A stretch of DNA of 64,000 nucleotides from Adiantum capillus-veneris (taxonomy: Eukaryota; Streptophyta; Polypodiopsida; Polypodiales; Pteridaceae). The stretch lies in NCBI GenBank assembly GCA_014529385.2, contig CM043963.1:76870412-76934411 (forward strand). Direction: 5' to 3'. Shown piece by piece: positions 19,610 to 32,804 of the stretch (position 1 is its first letter; every line of letters begins with the position of its first letter). The notes under the pieces are model-generated. The model was not told the DNA's origin, did not search any database, and saw only the letters and a list, made by a program, of their open reading frames with translations. The position numbers and the translations under genes were made by a program.

Positions 19610-20888
19610 CAAGAGTCTTGGTATGTCTATAGACGGTGAGTAGGACACCGTTTGCGTGGCATTTTAAAGACGAAATCCTTGAGGTTGTGTTTGAGATGAT
19701 GGACATAAATTGGATTAGAGAACCACTGGGACGAAAAGTGATTTTGTGAGTTGCAAATACGTTAGATGTGTGTGGAGATGCTTCTTTTGTATGTTTATAT
19801 GTAAATAAGCAACTAAATAAGCTCTTAAACACGCGAATAAGCTTACTAATCGCGAAACAAAGAGTGCATAAATTGCCACAAATCTACCATCAATTAGAAG
19901 AGAACCAGGAGGGGAATACTCACAATCAATCATTGGAGCAATGCCCTGCGATTGATGTGCTCCATGAGCTTCACAATGCACTTCAAAGAAGAGGAAAGAG
20001 TAGTCACACAAAAACGTTAAGTTATCTCCACTTAATAATAATCCTCCTTTACAAAAATAAGCCTTATGCTTATAAACCTAGCCTTGAGAAGGTTGTGGGT
20101 TCAAATATTATACAAATTGGAAGCCCACGGTCCCATTCTCCTCATAGACGGACCCATTTATTGAATTACACAAGCAAGTAAGCCTTTTAGCTTTTAGAAT
20201 ATAAGAAAAACCAATCCCGTATTTTCCCATGGGTTAAAATCCAGCTTTTAAGATGTAATTCTTGTAGCCTGCAACCACTTGGTCTACTTTCTTCCATTTG
20301 ATAGCTTTGTAGCTTCTATATCATTCCATTCTAGGCTCATTCCTTCCCAAATACTCAGTATCTACTTTGTATGTGCTCTTGTTTTGTATTTCCCAGAACA
20401 CTCCTCCCTTCCTAAATTGGTGACCATCTTCGGACACCGTGTTTTGTGGCACCTGGTGACTATTGAAGTGATTGTAATGGGAGTTTTGAAATGTTGAAGG
20501 CTTGAACTTCTTGGGTAGTCAATTTGTGTCAGAGAAGAACCACTCTCTTCTTGAATAGTGTGTTGGATTGATTGGAGCTATGAGTGGTTGTAGAAGTGTG
20601 ATGCCTTGTGTGGTTATGGTTGATATTTGCTTGAAGCTCCGCTCTCCATAATGAGATTATTATGCTTTAAAAAAGAAAAAAAATCTTTAGTGCTAGTAGA
20701 CACCGAATTTGACTGAGGGGAAAAAACCCAGTGACTTGTCCATCTTATTGCATATGTACATATACTGGGGTTTTCTTGAGAGTGTTTGCATTAGCAGTGA
20801 TAGTGCAAGGCTTAGCTAATAAAGAGTGCTTAATGCATGCGTCCAAGAGTGGGACACCCTATTTATGCCACACAGTCAATATATTGGA
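19610..20888. other. No gene recognised
   Basis: Several ORFs of 65-137 codons (the longest at 19768-20181, plus) lack any recognisable domain. A box-B-like GGGTTCAAAT at 20098-20107 has no matching box A upstream. Confidence 0.5.
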
Positions 20889-21865
20889 AAATGTTAGCGA
20901 GTCGCCGCGACGGACGTCTGCAGCATAGCTTTCTGGGACTAACATAATGTCAATACTCAGGGAAAGTGACTCGGATGGGGCACGGAGACTCTATGAGATC
21001 GTCAATCTTACGTAGTGAACCTTACCAAGCTAACATAACAACTCTACAAGCAAATCAACACTCAATGATCATGGAAATCTACCTATGTCCTTTCTCATAG
21101 CTTTAGGTCATCACGCCATTTCGGCACTCGAACGGACTCGAAATGCAATGAAACTTTAGGAGGAGGTTTAGGACACCTAGGGGCACTATCCTAGCAAGTC
21201 TGGCGGCAATCCAACAAGGTACCAAAATCACGATCCATCATGAAAAAGGTCATGAAAACTACAACATAACTATTTAGAACTGTCGTCCTATGGTCTATGA
21301 CCACTCTCCTATGGTCAAAACGACTTAAAAAAACGATTTAACACTCAAATCTGTAATTATAGCTCACAGACGAGTAGTTGTGAACCACGGCAAAACTGAC
21401 AATGCTTACACTTAAATTAAAGAGCAGAGAGAGAGGAACACAATGCAAGTTTCTGAATCAAAAACGGATTACCAAATCATTAGCTACGATGATTACAAGT
21501 TTGGAGCAGCTCGTAGCTTGAGCGTACGTTTTTTGAGCTCCCACTTCTTCTAAAGATAAGCCTCCTTTCACATTTAAAAACCTTCTCTTCTAGTTTCGAA
21601 GGAGTATCTTGGTAATCGAGGCGGCATGAGTTAAAGTTATTGACCTTTATACCTAGGGCATTCTAAATGGCTAGTGGCTGGTTTACATAGACCTTTACAA
21701 ATATCATTACAGCATTACAACTCAGGGAATTAATCCATTACTCTAGAATCAGGATTTACACAGAGTATCACTACACTAGCTGGGACAAAATAATAGACTA
21801 CAAATGTGGTGTCCGGCTACATTCCGACCTATTGGGCACCCGTTTGATTTATCCTCAAACATTTC
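20889..21865 (+). repeat. LTR-like sequence related to 62366-63130
   Basis: Starts TTAGCGAG and shares ordered, diverged strings with 62366 onward: GTCAAT, TGACTCG, a GGAGACTCT-like stretch, ATCGTCAATCT, and later CGAACG and GAAACTTTA. It contains a stretch typical of LTR leaders (GTGTCCGGCTACATTCCGAC near 21812). No coding sequence is seen. Homology was judged by eye and is weak. Confidence 0.35.
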
Positions 21866-23300
21866 CCCTTCCTAATTCGTGTCGTCCCTTGACACGACCT
21901 TGTACAGTCTTGTCATAGGGTTGTCTTCAGTGTTGTCTTCAAGGTTGGTCTTCAGCTTGGGAAGTGCTTTGTCGTTGATGACACTCCCCCCTTCCTTGAG
22001 TGATTCATATCTTTCGTGTTGTTGATACATGATTTGAGCGTGATTTTTGAGGCAACTTTTGTTCTTGTTGCACATTCTCCTCTTTGTTGCTAGTCTTGGC
22101 CACCAGGAAGATGGATGTTGATGTGTCTGAGCTTACAGAACTGAACCTCTTTGGGGCGTGGACTTTATGATGGATTTTCTTTCAAGGTCCGTGCAATTTG
22201 AGTTGTCTACAATAGGCCACCAATGTTGAAGCACTGTGTGAGCTACTTTTGATTGTTGTGGATAGCTCGCTTGCTAAATTTCTCATTGCTTGTTGTTGTG
22301 GGCCATTCTTTGACTGGCCATTGTTTGATGGAGCTTTATTGTCGCCCTTGAAGATAAAAGATGCTCTTGATAAGCATATGGAGACCTGCAGTGTTTGCTC
22401 CAAGTTGTTGTCGATTGATTTGGGTAGCCATTTCTTTATTGCTGATGTAGAAGGAATATATACAAGAATTCGATGATGAGGGTTTCTAGATTAGGGTCTT
22501 AAAACCTAGATGATCAAAGGGAAAAAACCCAGTGGGAAAAAAGCCCAAAATACCCTTCAAATTTTCCAAAATTCCCAAAATACCCCTGGCTATGAGATTA
22601 AATTTCTCCAAAGATAAACAAATTTGTAGCTTTTCAGAAGAAGACGATTGTCTATCAATACAAGAATCTGATGCTAAATTTAGAATTTGAGTTGGTTATG
22701 TAAGCTTTGGAGATGAATTGCTTCATTATTTTTAGACATAATTGCTTTTTTTTGCGAGGGAATTTGTGACAAATTACATGCTAAGCACTCAGAAACGATC
22801 CTCAATTGTAAAAAAGGAATAAAGATTAGAAAGTCTCCAACAATCCAACCAAAATAGATACAGGGTTCTTTTGGGAATTCCCACAAATCAGAGGAGTATT
22901 TCGGTAATTTTTCCTAGATGTAATTATGGGCCGGCACCCACATGTGCGTTCTTGCGAGAGAAGAGGAGGGAGAGGGGGCCTTTTGTTGAGCCTGTAAAAT
23001 CAAGGGAGGAGGTGGGGCCGGCAGAGAGGCAATACCGGGTTCATCGAGGGGTGAAGGGGAAAGTTTAATTATATTATATAGATAATATGGACATTCCTTG
23101 AGCTTAAAGCTCATACAAAGCAGTATCCACATTGTACCAAGCCTCACCAATATCGTCATGATATGGTATTCTATAGTTTTTGCTTTACCTTTGAAAATAT
23201 TGGCCTTTCAATTGATAGCAAATCTGTAGTGCTAATAGCACTTGAGTATCGCTAGCCAATTGGCAATGTTGAGGTCCAATTGAAGCCAAGAGAGTCTTTT
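21866..23300. other. No gene recognised
   Basis: Short ORFs only. GGGAAAAAACCCAGTG occurs at 20720 and again near 22508, a phrase probably from a repeated element. A 200-bp minus-strand ORF (21872-22075) has no recognisable domain. Confidence 0.45.
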
Positions 23301-23379
23301 GAGATGTGGATCGTGGTGTCACAATGAGCAATGCCCAATAATCGTAGACTATTTTGTGAGTGAATGCAGAACAGGGGGG

Positions 23380-24345
23380 GAGGGACTTTCGAAATGTGAT
23401 AGAATGTATGTGGCACTAGGTTTGTTTTAAAATATGATCAACCATGACAGCATCTAGAAGGCACGTGGCAATAGCCAAGGGGTTTGGCGTAAGTGAGTGT
23501 ATGCTTAGTGAGGTATCTCTCCAAATATGATGACATGTGCTTACATCTTCAATAGACACAAACGCTAAATTTGGAAAGCTTTTTTTGGATGAACTCCCTA
23601 TTTGACATGTGGTCTTCTGGGATGCATTGATCATTGCAGGGTACACAAACAAAGCAAGCCCAAAAAGTAGCGAGTGGTCGTGTTTGCGACAAATATGTAG
23701 GAAAATACCTATCTAATTGTCAAAGAGCTTTTGAAGTGACCAGGCAAAGAAGCACTAGGTTGTTTTGATCGAATGCAAAGGGAGGATACCTCTTGAATGT
23801 GATTGCCTATGCTTGCATCTGGAAAGTATGTGGCACTATGTGTCTTTGTGATGCAAAATGAGGGCCTCTCCCCAAATGAAGTCAACTATGAAAATTTTGA
23901 CAACATCAATAAGTTGTAAAGAGCTACCAACCTCATGCTAGATCTCCTTCATAATGTTGTCACTCGGAGTGAATTGAAATTTAAGGTTATGCCGAATGCA
24001 GGTAAGGCCACAAAGTAGTGGTTTGATTTTCTATTTGCATGCAATTACCTATGCTTGCATCTTAAAGGCATTATAAGTTATGCAAGAAGTCGATTGAGGA
24101 AAATAATTCATGATAAGAGGGGATCTTGAACAAAAACATCGTGATTGGGTGAGGAAGCTGTAGGTTGTCTTCATCATATGTATAGTGAGGGCCTCTATCC
24201 AAATGTAACCATCTATGCATGCATCTTAAAGAGACATAGATGGATAAATATATGCAAGGTGGATTACTTGAAAGGGGAAAATATTTCAACAACCTGTTGA
24301 TCAGTATGTATGCCAAGTGCAGTGTACATATGTTTTTATTCGATA
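23380..24345 (+). pseudogene. PPR protein remnant
   Basis: Frame-broken PPR units on the plus strand: NVIAYACIWKVCGTM near 23800-23845, a unit ending ITYACIL-like near 24045, VTIYACILKR near 24208-24237, and LLISMYAKCS near 24296-24325. These match the second halves of PLS-type PPR motifs, which in plants bind organellar RNA. No unit is continuous with the next and no start or C-terminal domain is seen. Confidence 0.6.
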
Positions 24346-24587
24346 AATATTCAATTTGTTCTCTACCCACCATTCACCAACATTCCAATCACCCCCACCC
24401 ACCTCATACTAAGGATGTCCAATTGTGTCTGAGCTGGCATGCATCACCAAGTTTCTCAGTTGACATCAGGTAGCATTGTACAGTGACAGAGCATGGATTG
24501 GATATGTATAGAAATAGACACATATACACAATATACATGTACTACTGGTAAGAGCGAGCGAAACCCGTCGATAGGCGGATCGCACGA

Positions 24588-24689
<102 letters not shown>

Positions 24690-25104
24690 ATGTGGGAAGT
24701 TTTTGTAAGACACATGAAAGAAATCAATTGAACACAATAAGCATCTATACTATACTTATGCAGCTTAAAAATTTCAAGCAAGAAGAAGACATCCATGTGC
24801 CATGCATTGGTTCACTTCACAAAAGTTTAAACCAAACATCTAATGTAAAATGCAAAAGTGAAGGGTCATATTTGACATGCATAGGGAAATGAAAAGCCTT
24901 TCAAAATGAAAAGACAAAAGACTTTCAACTATACATAGAATAAATGTATAAATTTAGTTTCACTCCAATTAAGCAAGCAAACATAATTTTGGTAGAGATT
25001 TTGTTATTTAATAAAAAATTAATTTTTAATGATATATTTGGCTTTGTTTTATCAAGGGGATTTTTTCAATATCAATATTCATACCTTTTATAAATTTAGC
25101 GGTT

Positions 25105-25198
25105 GAGAAAAAGGAGAAGGTTCGCATGTTCGCGAATCAATTTAAGTCGGTCTCGCTTTGAGGGCATGTATTCAAAGGTAGGGGTTGTTATCTACATT

Positions 25199-25236
<38 letters not shown>

Positions 25237-25546
25237 TTTACGATTGAGCTCATGGGGACTCTTACTCACTAGGGACACCCTTGCCCTTAAAACATTGTTA
25301 TTTTCTTAATATTATCATGTATTTTCAAAAGAGTAGCTAATATTTTTTTCATATAAAACAAGAAAAATATCTTGAAATGGGTAAAATGTTTGAAAAAAAA
25401 CAACCCTAACATTGGCATCTCAAATGGGGAGAGATATTTCCCAATTGGCGGGCCTTTTATCAAGACTAAGTTATTAAATCCTTTTTATTTTTGAGAGTTA
25501 AACCATGTGCCACCCAAAAAAATCTATAAAATTTCTATATTATAAT

Positions 25547-25582
<36 letters not shown>

Positions 25583-26227
25583 ACACTAACTAATGTCAAA
25601 CATATGTCCCTAGAAAAAAAGGAGAAGGTTTGATTGTTTGTGAGTCGACTTCATTTTGTATCGCTTTGGGGACATGCATGCAAATGATAGGTTGTTTTAC
25701 ATGTCATTGGCCATAAGATATATTTATTTATTTATTTTATTATTTTATTTTATTTTTATTTTTTTACGATTGAGCTCATGGGGACTCCTACTCACCAAAG
25801 ACACCCTTGCCTTTCAAATTTCCAAGAAATTGTTATTCTCTTAATATTATCATGTACTTTTAAAAGAGTAGCTAACATTTTTTCCCACACAAAACAAGAA
25901 AAATGCCTTAAAATGGGTCAATGTCTAACAAAAACCCAACCCTAACATTGGCATCTTAAATGGGGAGAGAGATTCCCAATTTACGGGCCTTTTATTAGTT
26001 GAGAGTTATTTGATCCTTTTTATTTTTTAGGGTTCAACTATGTGCCACCCTAAAAAATCTATAAATTTTCACATACACACACACATATGTATATATACAC
26101 TAACTAATGTCAAACATCTATCCCTAGAAAAAAAGGAGAAGGTTGGTCTGTTTGTGAGTCGACTTCATTCTGTATCGCTTTGGGGACATGCATGCAAATG
26201 ATGGGGTTGTTACACATGTCATTGGTC

Positions 26228-26269
<42 letters not shown>

Positions 26270-26640
26270 TCCATCAAGTTCATGGGGATTCCTACTCACC
26301 AAGGGGACCCTTGCCAATTTCCAAGAAATTATTATTTTCTTGGAATTATAGTGTATTTCTGAGAGAGTGGCTAACATTTTCTCCCATAGAAAACAAAAAA
26401 ATATCTTAAAATGGGTATGTTTTCTCCCATATTTTTTTGTTTTCTCCCATAGAAAACAAAAAAATACCTTAAAATGGGTAAAATGTATGTAAAAATTTAA
26501 CCGTGACACTAGCATCCCAAATGAGAAGAGAGATTGCCCAGTTGACAGGCTTTTTACCTGTTCAAATATATTTTATCTCCTTCTATTTTTAGGAGTTAAA
26601 CTATGTGCCACCCTTTAAAATTCATAAATTCTCTCAATTA
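25105..26640. repeat. Three tandem units of about 510 bp
   Basis: GGAGAAGGTT recurs at about 25113, 25620 and 26135, giving periods near 508 and 514 bp. Each unit has in order: GCTTTG(A/G)GG(A/G)CATG, a low-complexity tract, TCATGGGGA(C/T)TC(C/T)TACTCAC, TATTTTCTTA, GGGAGAGA(G/T)ATT, TGTGCCACCC and a CA or TA stretch. The low-complexity slot holds (GA)n in units 1 and 3 but T-rich ATTTATTT repeats in unit 2. No coding sequence. Confidence 0.8.
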
Positions 26641-26655
26641 TGACGAGCCTAAGGA

Positions 26656-26678
26656 TATATATATATATATATATATAT

Positions 26679-26739
<61 letters not shown>

Positions 26740-26767
26740 GCCAACTTCTAAAGTTCTGAGTAATTAT

Positions 26768-26826
<59 letters not shown>

Positions 26827-26894
26827 CTACAAAAATTGACGCGAGAAGGATCGTGTGTGGGTGTATTTTCATCCTTTGAGCCAGCAGTGGTGTT

Positions 26895-26955
<61 letters not shown>
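26656..26955. repeat. Cluster of (TA)n, (GA)n and (TG)n microsatellites
   Basis: TA at 26656-26682, GA at 26683-26734, TG at 26769-26792, GA at 26793-26823, GA at 26899-26953. Confidence 0.95.
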
Positions 26956-26959
26956 CCAA

Positions 26960-28165
26960 GACGAGGGATGGAGGGAAGCGTTGAAGGCGAGAAAAATCAA
27001 AGCGGAAGACAAGCGAACCCAAGGTGGGATGTGCCAATCCGAAGAATCCAAAGTGAGGGAATAGGTGGGAAAAAGGCAAGCAAACCCACGTCGGTGTGTG
27101 CACAAATCCAAAGTGGAACAAGAAAATCCGAGGTAGCAAAGGCGGAACTAGGAGAAAAATCTTGATGATATTTGAAGGTTTTTACCGTGAATTTCTCTAG
27201 GATTTGTGCTAAGCTTGGGTTTTTTTCTCGCCTTCCAAGTATAATTTATGGCTAAGTTTCAAAATTGATTGGTAGGATTACACTAAACCTAAATTTACTT
27301 TGAGCATGCGCATACAATACAATGCTTTTTTCACAAAAGTTTAAAAACCGACGAGCAAAATCAATGTGAAAGACAAGTGTTTTTGCTAGGGAACCCAAGG
27401 CGGCATGCACAAATCCAATGTGGCGAGAAAATTTGAGATGGCAAAAAGGGGGAGCGAACCCAAGGTAGCATGCACGAATTTGAAGTGGCACGAGCAAAAC
27501 CGAGGTGGCAAAGGCAAGAGGCAGAGAAAATTTACACTAAATTTCTGTAGGCTTTGTGTTAAACTTGGTTTTTTTTCTTGCCTTCAAGTTAGAATTTTGT
27601 TGCTAAATCTATAGTAGCTTCAAAAGAATACAATCCCGTCAAGTTAATATAAATTCTCTCACTCACAATTGTGAGTATAGCCAAAAAAAAGAGAATTTAT
27701 GGCTAAATCTCAAAATTTATAGGTAAACCTAGGTTTACTTTGAGCATTTGCACACAATACAATGTTTTTTCAAAAAAGTTTAAAAACCCACTTATTGAAA
27801 AATTAAAGGCAATTTTGCTATGTTTCATCAATGATTTTTCCCTAAAATTTGTAGGTTTTCTCATCTTCAAAACTAGAATTTAAAGGTGGATTTCAAATTT
27901 TCATATGTGAGAATACACAAAACTTGTGTTTTTCTTTCAAGCATCTGATAGCCACTCATATACACAATGCTTCTACTGAGACACTTGGTAAACATGCATA
28001 TGAAAAATTTTAGACGCAATCTACTTCTACTATATGAGCATTGGAAGCTATGTATTTGAAAACAAATCCGAGGTTTAACGTTGAGCACAAGCAAAACCGA
28101 AGCAGAAGGTGAGTGAACCCAAGGCGGCATGACCGAATCCAAAGCAGCACGAGGAATCCGAGGTG
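26960..28165. repeat. Degenerate AACCCAAGG/AATCC repeats and AT-rich DNA
   Basis: Phrases such as GCGAACCCAAGG(T/C)(G/A)G, CACAAATCCAA and AAAACCGAGGTGGCAAAGG recur at 27010-27160, 27385-27520 and 28085-28165, separated by AT-rich stretches that also repeat (TTTAAAAACC, GGTTTACTTTGAGCAT). No gene recognised. Confidence 0.55.
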
Positions 28166-28179
28166 GGAGGGCAAATATG

Positions 28180-30590
28180 CCGCATGCCTTCAAGGTGCAA
28201 GTGTACGTGATTGCATTTGGAAAGATGGCATCTCTCTGCATCTGCTGAAAACAACTCTTTTTCTTCCTAACCCTGACCCTGTTGGATATATCCTGCAATC
28301 AAATGCACTTCATGAGACAACATGCACCTCGAGAGATGCCCTCGCTTCACATCAGCTGAAAACAACCGAGAGCATATGTGATTGCATTTGGAGAGACACC
28401 CTTGCTTCGCATCCACTGAAAAACGCCCAGAGCTCCTTAACCCTGCCCATCCCGCAAATCATTTGAAGAGATGACATCCTGGAGAGGAAGCTCCTCAAGT
28501 ACTTTTTGCGCTTTATGAAGTGCACCACATTTGGCATACATGTCGACCAACACGACATTTTCTTTCAACAACCCCTTTTGGACGTATCCAACAATCAATG
28601 CACTCCATGAGACAACATGCATCTTGGGAGACACCCTCGCTTTGCATCAGCTAGTAACAGCCCAGAGCATATATGATTGCATCTGGAGAGACACCCTCCC
28701 TCTGCATTCACTAAAAAAATGCCACTTCTATACATATCTTGCAATCAATGCACTCCTTGCGTAACCCGGCGACACGCTTGTGTAATGCCACATGCTGTCA
28801 AGGTGCAAGTGTACGTGATTGTAGTTGGAGAGATGCCCTCTCTCTGCATCTGTTGGAAATAGCTCTCTCTCTCTTCCTGGCCCTGACCTTGGCCCTGTTG
28901 CACATATCCTATGATCAATGCACTCCATTAGACAACATGCATCTTGAGAGACACCCTCGCTTCACATCAGCTGAAAACAGCCGAGATCATATGTGGTTTC
29001 ATCTGGAGAGACACCCTTGCTTCACATCCGTTGAAAAACGCCCATAACTACTTGGCCCTCCCATCCCGCAATCATTGCATTTCAAGAGGAGACGACATCC
29101 CGGACAGGAATCTCCTCAAGTAATTTTTGCATTTTATGGAGTTCACCATATTTGGCATACATGTCAGTCAAGGCAGTGCCAAGCACGACGTCTTTCAACA
29201 ACCCCTATTGGACATATCCTGCAATCAATGCACTCCATGAGACAACATGAATCTGAAGAGACACCCTCGCTTTGCATCAGATGAAAACAACCCACAGCGT
29301 ATGTGATTGCATCTGGAGAGACTTCTTGGCCTCGCATCCGCTTAAAAATGCCCAGAGCTCCTTTTCCATGAGACAACATGCATCTGAAGGGGCGATGATA
29401 AATTTCGAGCACTGCTACCTATGTGGCAGCAACCATTGCCATTAAAAAGCTCAACATTTTTTAAATCAACGGCGACTGTTAGTGCCACGTAGGGAACTAG
29501 CGCTCGAAATTTAACCGCAGGTCATCTGAAGAAACACCCTCGCTTGCATCAGCTGAAAACAGCCCAGAGCGTATGTGATTGCATCTGGAGAACCATCCTT
29601 GCTTCGCATCCGCTGAAAAATTCCCAGAGCTCCTTTTCCCTTATCATTTCACAATCAATGCATTTCAAGAGACGACATCTCGGACAAGCAGCTCCTCAAG
29701 CACGTTTTGTGCTTTATGAAGTGTACCACATTTGGATATATCCTGCAATTCATGCACTCCTTGTGTAACCCGACCACATGCTTGTGTAATGCCATATGAC
29801 TTCAAGGTGCAATTGTACGTGATTGCATTTGGAGAAAGGCCCTCTCTCTACATCTGCTGAAAATAGCTCTTTTTCTTCTTGACCTAACCCTGTTGGACAT
29901 ATCCCGCAATCAATGCACTCCATAAGTCAACATGCATCTGGAGAGACATCCTCGCTTCGCATCAGCTGAAAACAACCCTAAGCGTATGTGATTGTGTAAT
30001 GCCACATGCCTTCAAGGCGCAATTGTCAGTGATCTCTTTTTCTTCTTGACCCTAACCCTATTGGATATATCTTGCAATCAATGCACTCCATGAGACAACA
30101 TGCATCTGGAGAGACACCCTGGCTTTGCATTAACTAACAACATCCAAGAGCGTATGTGATTGCATTTGGAGAGACACCCTTGCTTCGCATCCGCTACTAC
30201 TAAAAGCCACATTTAAACATATCTTGCAATTCATGCAGTCCTTGTGTAACCCGACGACACGCTTGTGTAATGCCACATGGCTTCAAGGTGCAATTGTCGG
30301 TGACTGCATTTCGAAAGATGCCCTCTCTCTGCATCTGCTGAAAACAACTCTTGTTCTTCTTCACCCTGAGCCTGTTGGACGTATCCTGCAATCAATGCAG
30401 TCCATGAGTCAACATGCATCTGGAGAGACACCCTCGCTTTGCATCCGCTAAAAACTGCCCATAGCTCCTTGGCCCTACCCATCCCGCAATCATTTAGTGC
30501 AACGCATTCGGCTTTACCACTTGGATATCCTCGGCGACCTTTCAAAAAAGGCTCAATGTGACAGTGTTTTCGATGGCCACACACAAATTA
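28180..30590 (-). pseudogene. Array of decayed PLS-type PPR units (copy A)
   Basis: Minus-strand PPR pieces recur in several frames: SWTALIAGYVQQ, CFQQMQREGIFRNAVT, TCTLKACGI, LVDMYAKCGALHKAQKVLEE, LPLQDVISSN. Phrases such as AATGCACTCCATGAGACAACATGCATCT recur roughly every 300 bp on the plus strand, so the array grew by internal duplication of a two- or three-motif block. No intact start, C-terminal E or DYW region, or continuous frame is seen. Family members are organellar RNA-binding proteins; this copy cannot encode one. Confidence 0.8.
29390..29522. mobile_element. 133-bp Mutator-like MITE in the PPR array (copy A)
   Basis: Flanked by the 9-bp duplication CATCTGAAG (29381-29389 and 29523-29531), the size typical of Mutator-like elements. 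The ends carry an inverted TAAATTTCGAGC plus a looser match further in (CTACCTATGTGGCA against CCCTACGTGGCA). The inside has no ORF. Confidence 0.75.
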
Positions 30591-30639
30591 CCTACCCCAA
30601 TCTCACACAGGCATAACTAAGCCAAGTTGCTAATCTCGA

Positions 30640-30939
30640 CTTTCTTCCTCCTCCTCCTCCTCCTCCTCCTCCTCCTCCTCTCTCTCTCTCTCTCTCTCCC
30701 CCCCCCCCCCCCTCCCCGTCCGTGTGCGCGCACGCATGTGCATGTGATAGATTGGTCTTCAGTTTATCAATCAAATTAGATTCCTTGAATACGTCATTGA
30801 GAAATCGGATAGGGTGCATCAACAGCCATTCTTCTTCTTCTTCTTCCTCTCTCTCTCTCTCTCTCTATTTGAGGTCTCTTGGAATTGTTCCTAAGCCGTG
30901 AAAAACTTCTTTTCTTCTTCTTCTCCCCCTCACCGCCCC

Positions 30940-30998
<59 letters not shown>

Positions 30999-31135
30999 AT
31001 TTCATATAACATTTCATTTCTCCATCCAAGTTCAAGACTCATTGGACATGGATCTATGAGGTCTCTTGGGATTGTTCCTTTGACGTTGCAAATGCAAGTC
31101 TTCTTCTTCTTCTCTCTGTCTCTCTCTCTCGTGCT
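30640..31135. repeat. Pyrimidine-rich low-complexity blocks (copy A)
   Basis: (TCC)n, (CT)n and a C run at 30642-30713, (TTC)n(CT)n at 30832-30867, and CTTCTT and (CT)n at 30909-30994. All recur in copy B with different lengths. Confidence 0.9.
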
Positions 31136-31900
31136 CGGCTCTCATGGTGGGTGCATCAATAGCTAGTCACCAAACCCATTGCTGCATCCAGCACATCCGG
31201 GTGCCAAGTTGCATATTAGTGATGGTGCAATACGTAGTCCTCTGATTCGAATACACAAAGAGACTTGTGAGGTCTGGTGACTTGCTTGGAGTACTTGTGG
31301 ATTTCATTTTGAGCATGACACACATCATCTTAACAGCTACATGGGTTCTTTGCAACTGATTGGATAGTGTATTGGCTACCGTTCTCGCTACTATTGCATT
31401 AAAAAAGCACACAATCTACCATATCCCTTGCTCTGATGAGAACAATAGCTTCCTCACCACATGTAAAGTATGAGGTTTCCTTCAAGGTCGCTTAATCCAC
31501 TGAGCTCCTATGCCGGTACAGACCTCCCTTGCAAACTTTCCTTGAGTAGTATCGCTCAAGCAAACATCAAGAGCTGTCATACCTTCCCTACAGCTACTGC
31601 CTTTGGAGGTGTTTTCTGGCTTACATCATCCAGCTTCGGAGAGAGTACTCTAAGCTACACCTCACATCTGCAAAAAGACAGGGCGTTGCCATGCATCTTC
31701 CTTTTACATCTGATGAAATAATTGGCATATAGTACAGTGTATCTCAAAGATATCAGGTGAACGGGTGGCGTTAGTGGCTAGGGCATCACTCTTCTTCACC
31801 TCTACCACTACCCCTTTAAATAATTGGTGGCTATTTTCTCAATTGCAAATCGCATTCTCATCAGCCCTGTTGGCCATAACACTAATGAGAATTGTTCCCC

Positions 31901-31947
<47 letters not shown>

Positions 31948-32804
31948 CCCTGTAGACAATCAAGCTCCTTGCATCGAATTCATGAGAGACACAATATGCT
32001 TGTGATGCTTGCGAAAAGAGAGAGATAAACGATAACTTCTAAATACTTGTACCTCTACGTATGTAGACATAGGCCAAAAATAAGGATATCTGCAAGTAGT
32101 GAGCAGTGGCTAGCACTATGATACAGAGCCACGCAAAGAATGGTGTGAGCTAGTTTGTGGTTTGTGTGTATATAGAGTGTGCATCTCCTGTAACAAAGAT
32201 AAGCAGGAGAGAGAGAGAGAGAGTCGTTACCTGCTTGCAAGAGAGGCAACACATCTGTGTATATAATGTGCATCTTCCTGTATCTAAATGCAGACAGGAG
32301 CGGAAGAGAGAGAGAGAGAGAGAGAGAGAGTGAGTCGTTACCTGCTTGCAAGGGAAGGAGGCCAGTTGTATTTGTCACCTGAGAGAGTCGTTACCTGCTC
32401 GCCAATATAGTCGAGGACTCGAGGAGCTGCTGGTCAATACGGCTGGATGCGTTTTTTTCCCCTATTTTGTTCGTAGCCTTCGGCTCACAGCACACTGTCT
32501 TGGCTCAAGCCTATGTCACACTGGGGCGGTCTCCCAAGCTCTTTTTGGCTTTCTAAAAGAAACCCGTTAGGTTTTAGAAACCAGTTAGTGTTGGGCTAGG
32601 TTAGGGGCTAGGTTAGGGGGCTTGATAGTTTTCAGTGCATGATAAAGACTTACCTTTCATTTCACATCCTTTGTTTATTTTTCTTTGCATTCTATTGTTT
32701 CAGGCAACATTGGCAACATTTACTTTCTCTGCATGCTTGAAAATGACTTTAGAGATCAAAACATTAAACGAAATATTCATAGGAGTTTGATCTTATGATG
32801 CAAT
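31136..32804. other. Non-PPR part of duplication copy A
   Basis: Small ORFs (31167-31412 minus, 31470-31721 plus) are conserved in copy B with almost no change, but so is the surrounding DNA, so this says nothing about function. GA tracts lie at 31905-31945 and 32211-32222. GTCGTTACCTGCTTGCAAG occurs three times near 32223, 32334 and 32384 (last one shortened). No family recognised. Confidence 0.6.

Larger units (their letters stand above)
28177..32804. repeat. Segmental duplication, copy A
   Basis: Near-identical to 43194-48197, in the same orientation. The left edge of the match is ATGCCGCATGCC and the right edge TCTTATGATGCAAT. Copy A lacks about 290 bp present in B at 45510-45785; the junction carries the short overlap CATTT. 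Microsatellite lengths also differ (for example a CT tract of ~20 bp here against ~106 bp in B). Elsewhere the copies differ by only occasional bases. Confidence 0.9.

Noticed and set aside
20060-20110. SINE box B (GGGTTCAAAT)
   Set aside because: No A box at the right distance upstream.
31167-31721. Small ORFs identical in both duplicated segments (also 46550-47104)
   Set aside because: The surrounding non-coding DNA is equally conserved because the duplication is recent, so conservation is no evidence of function.
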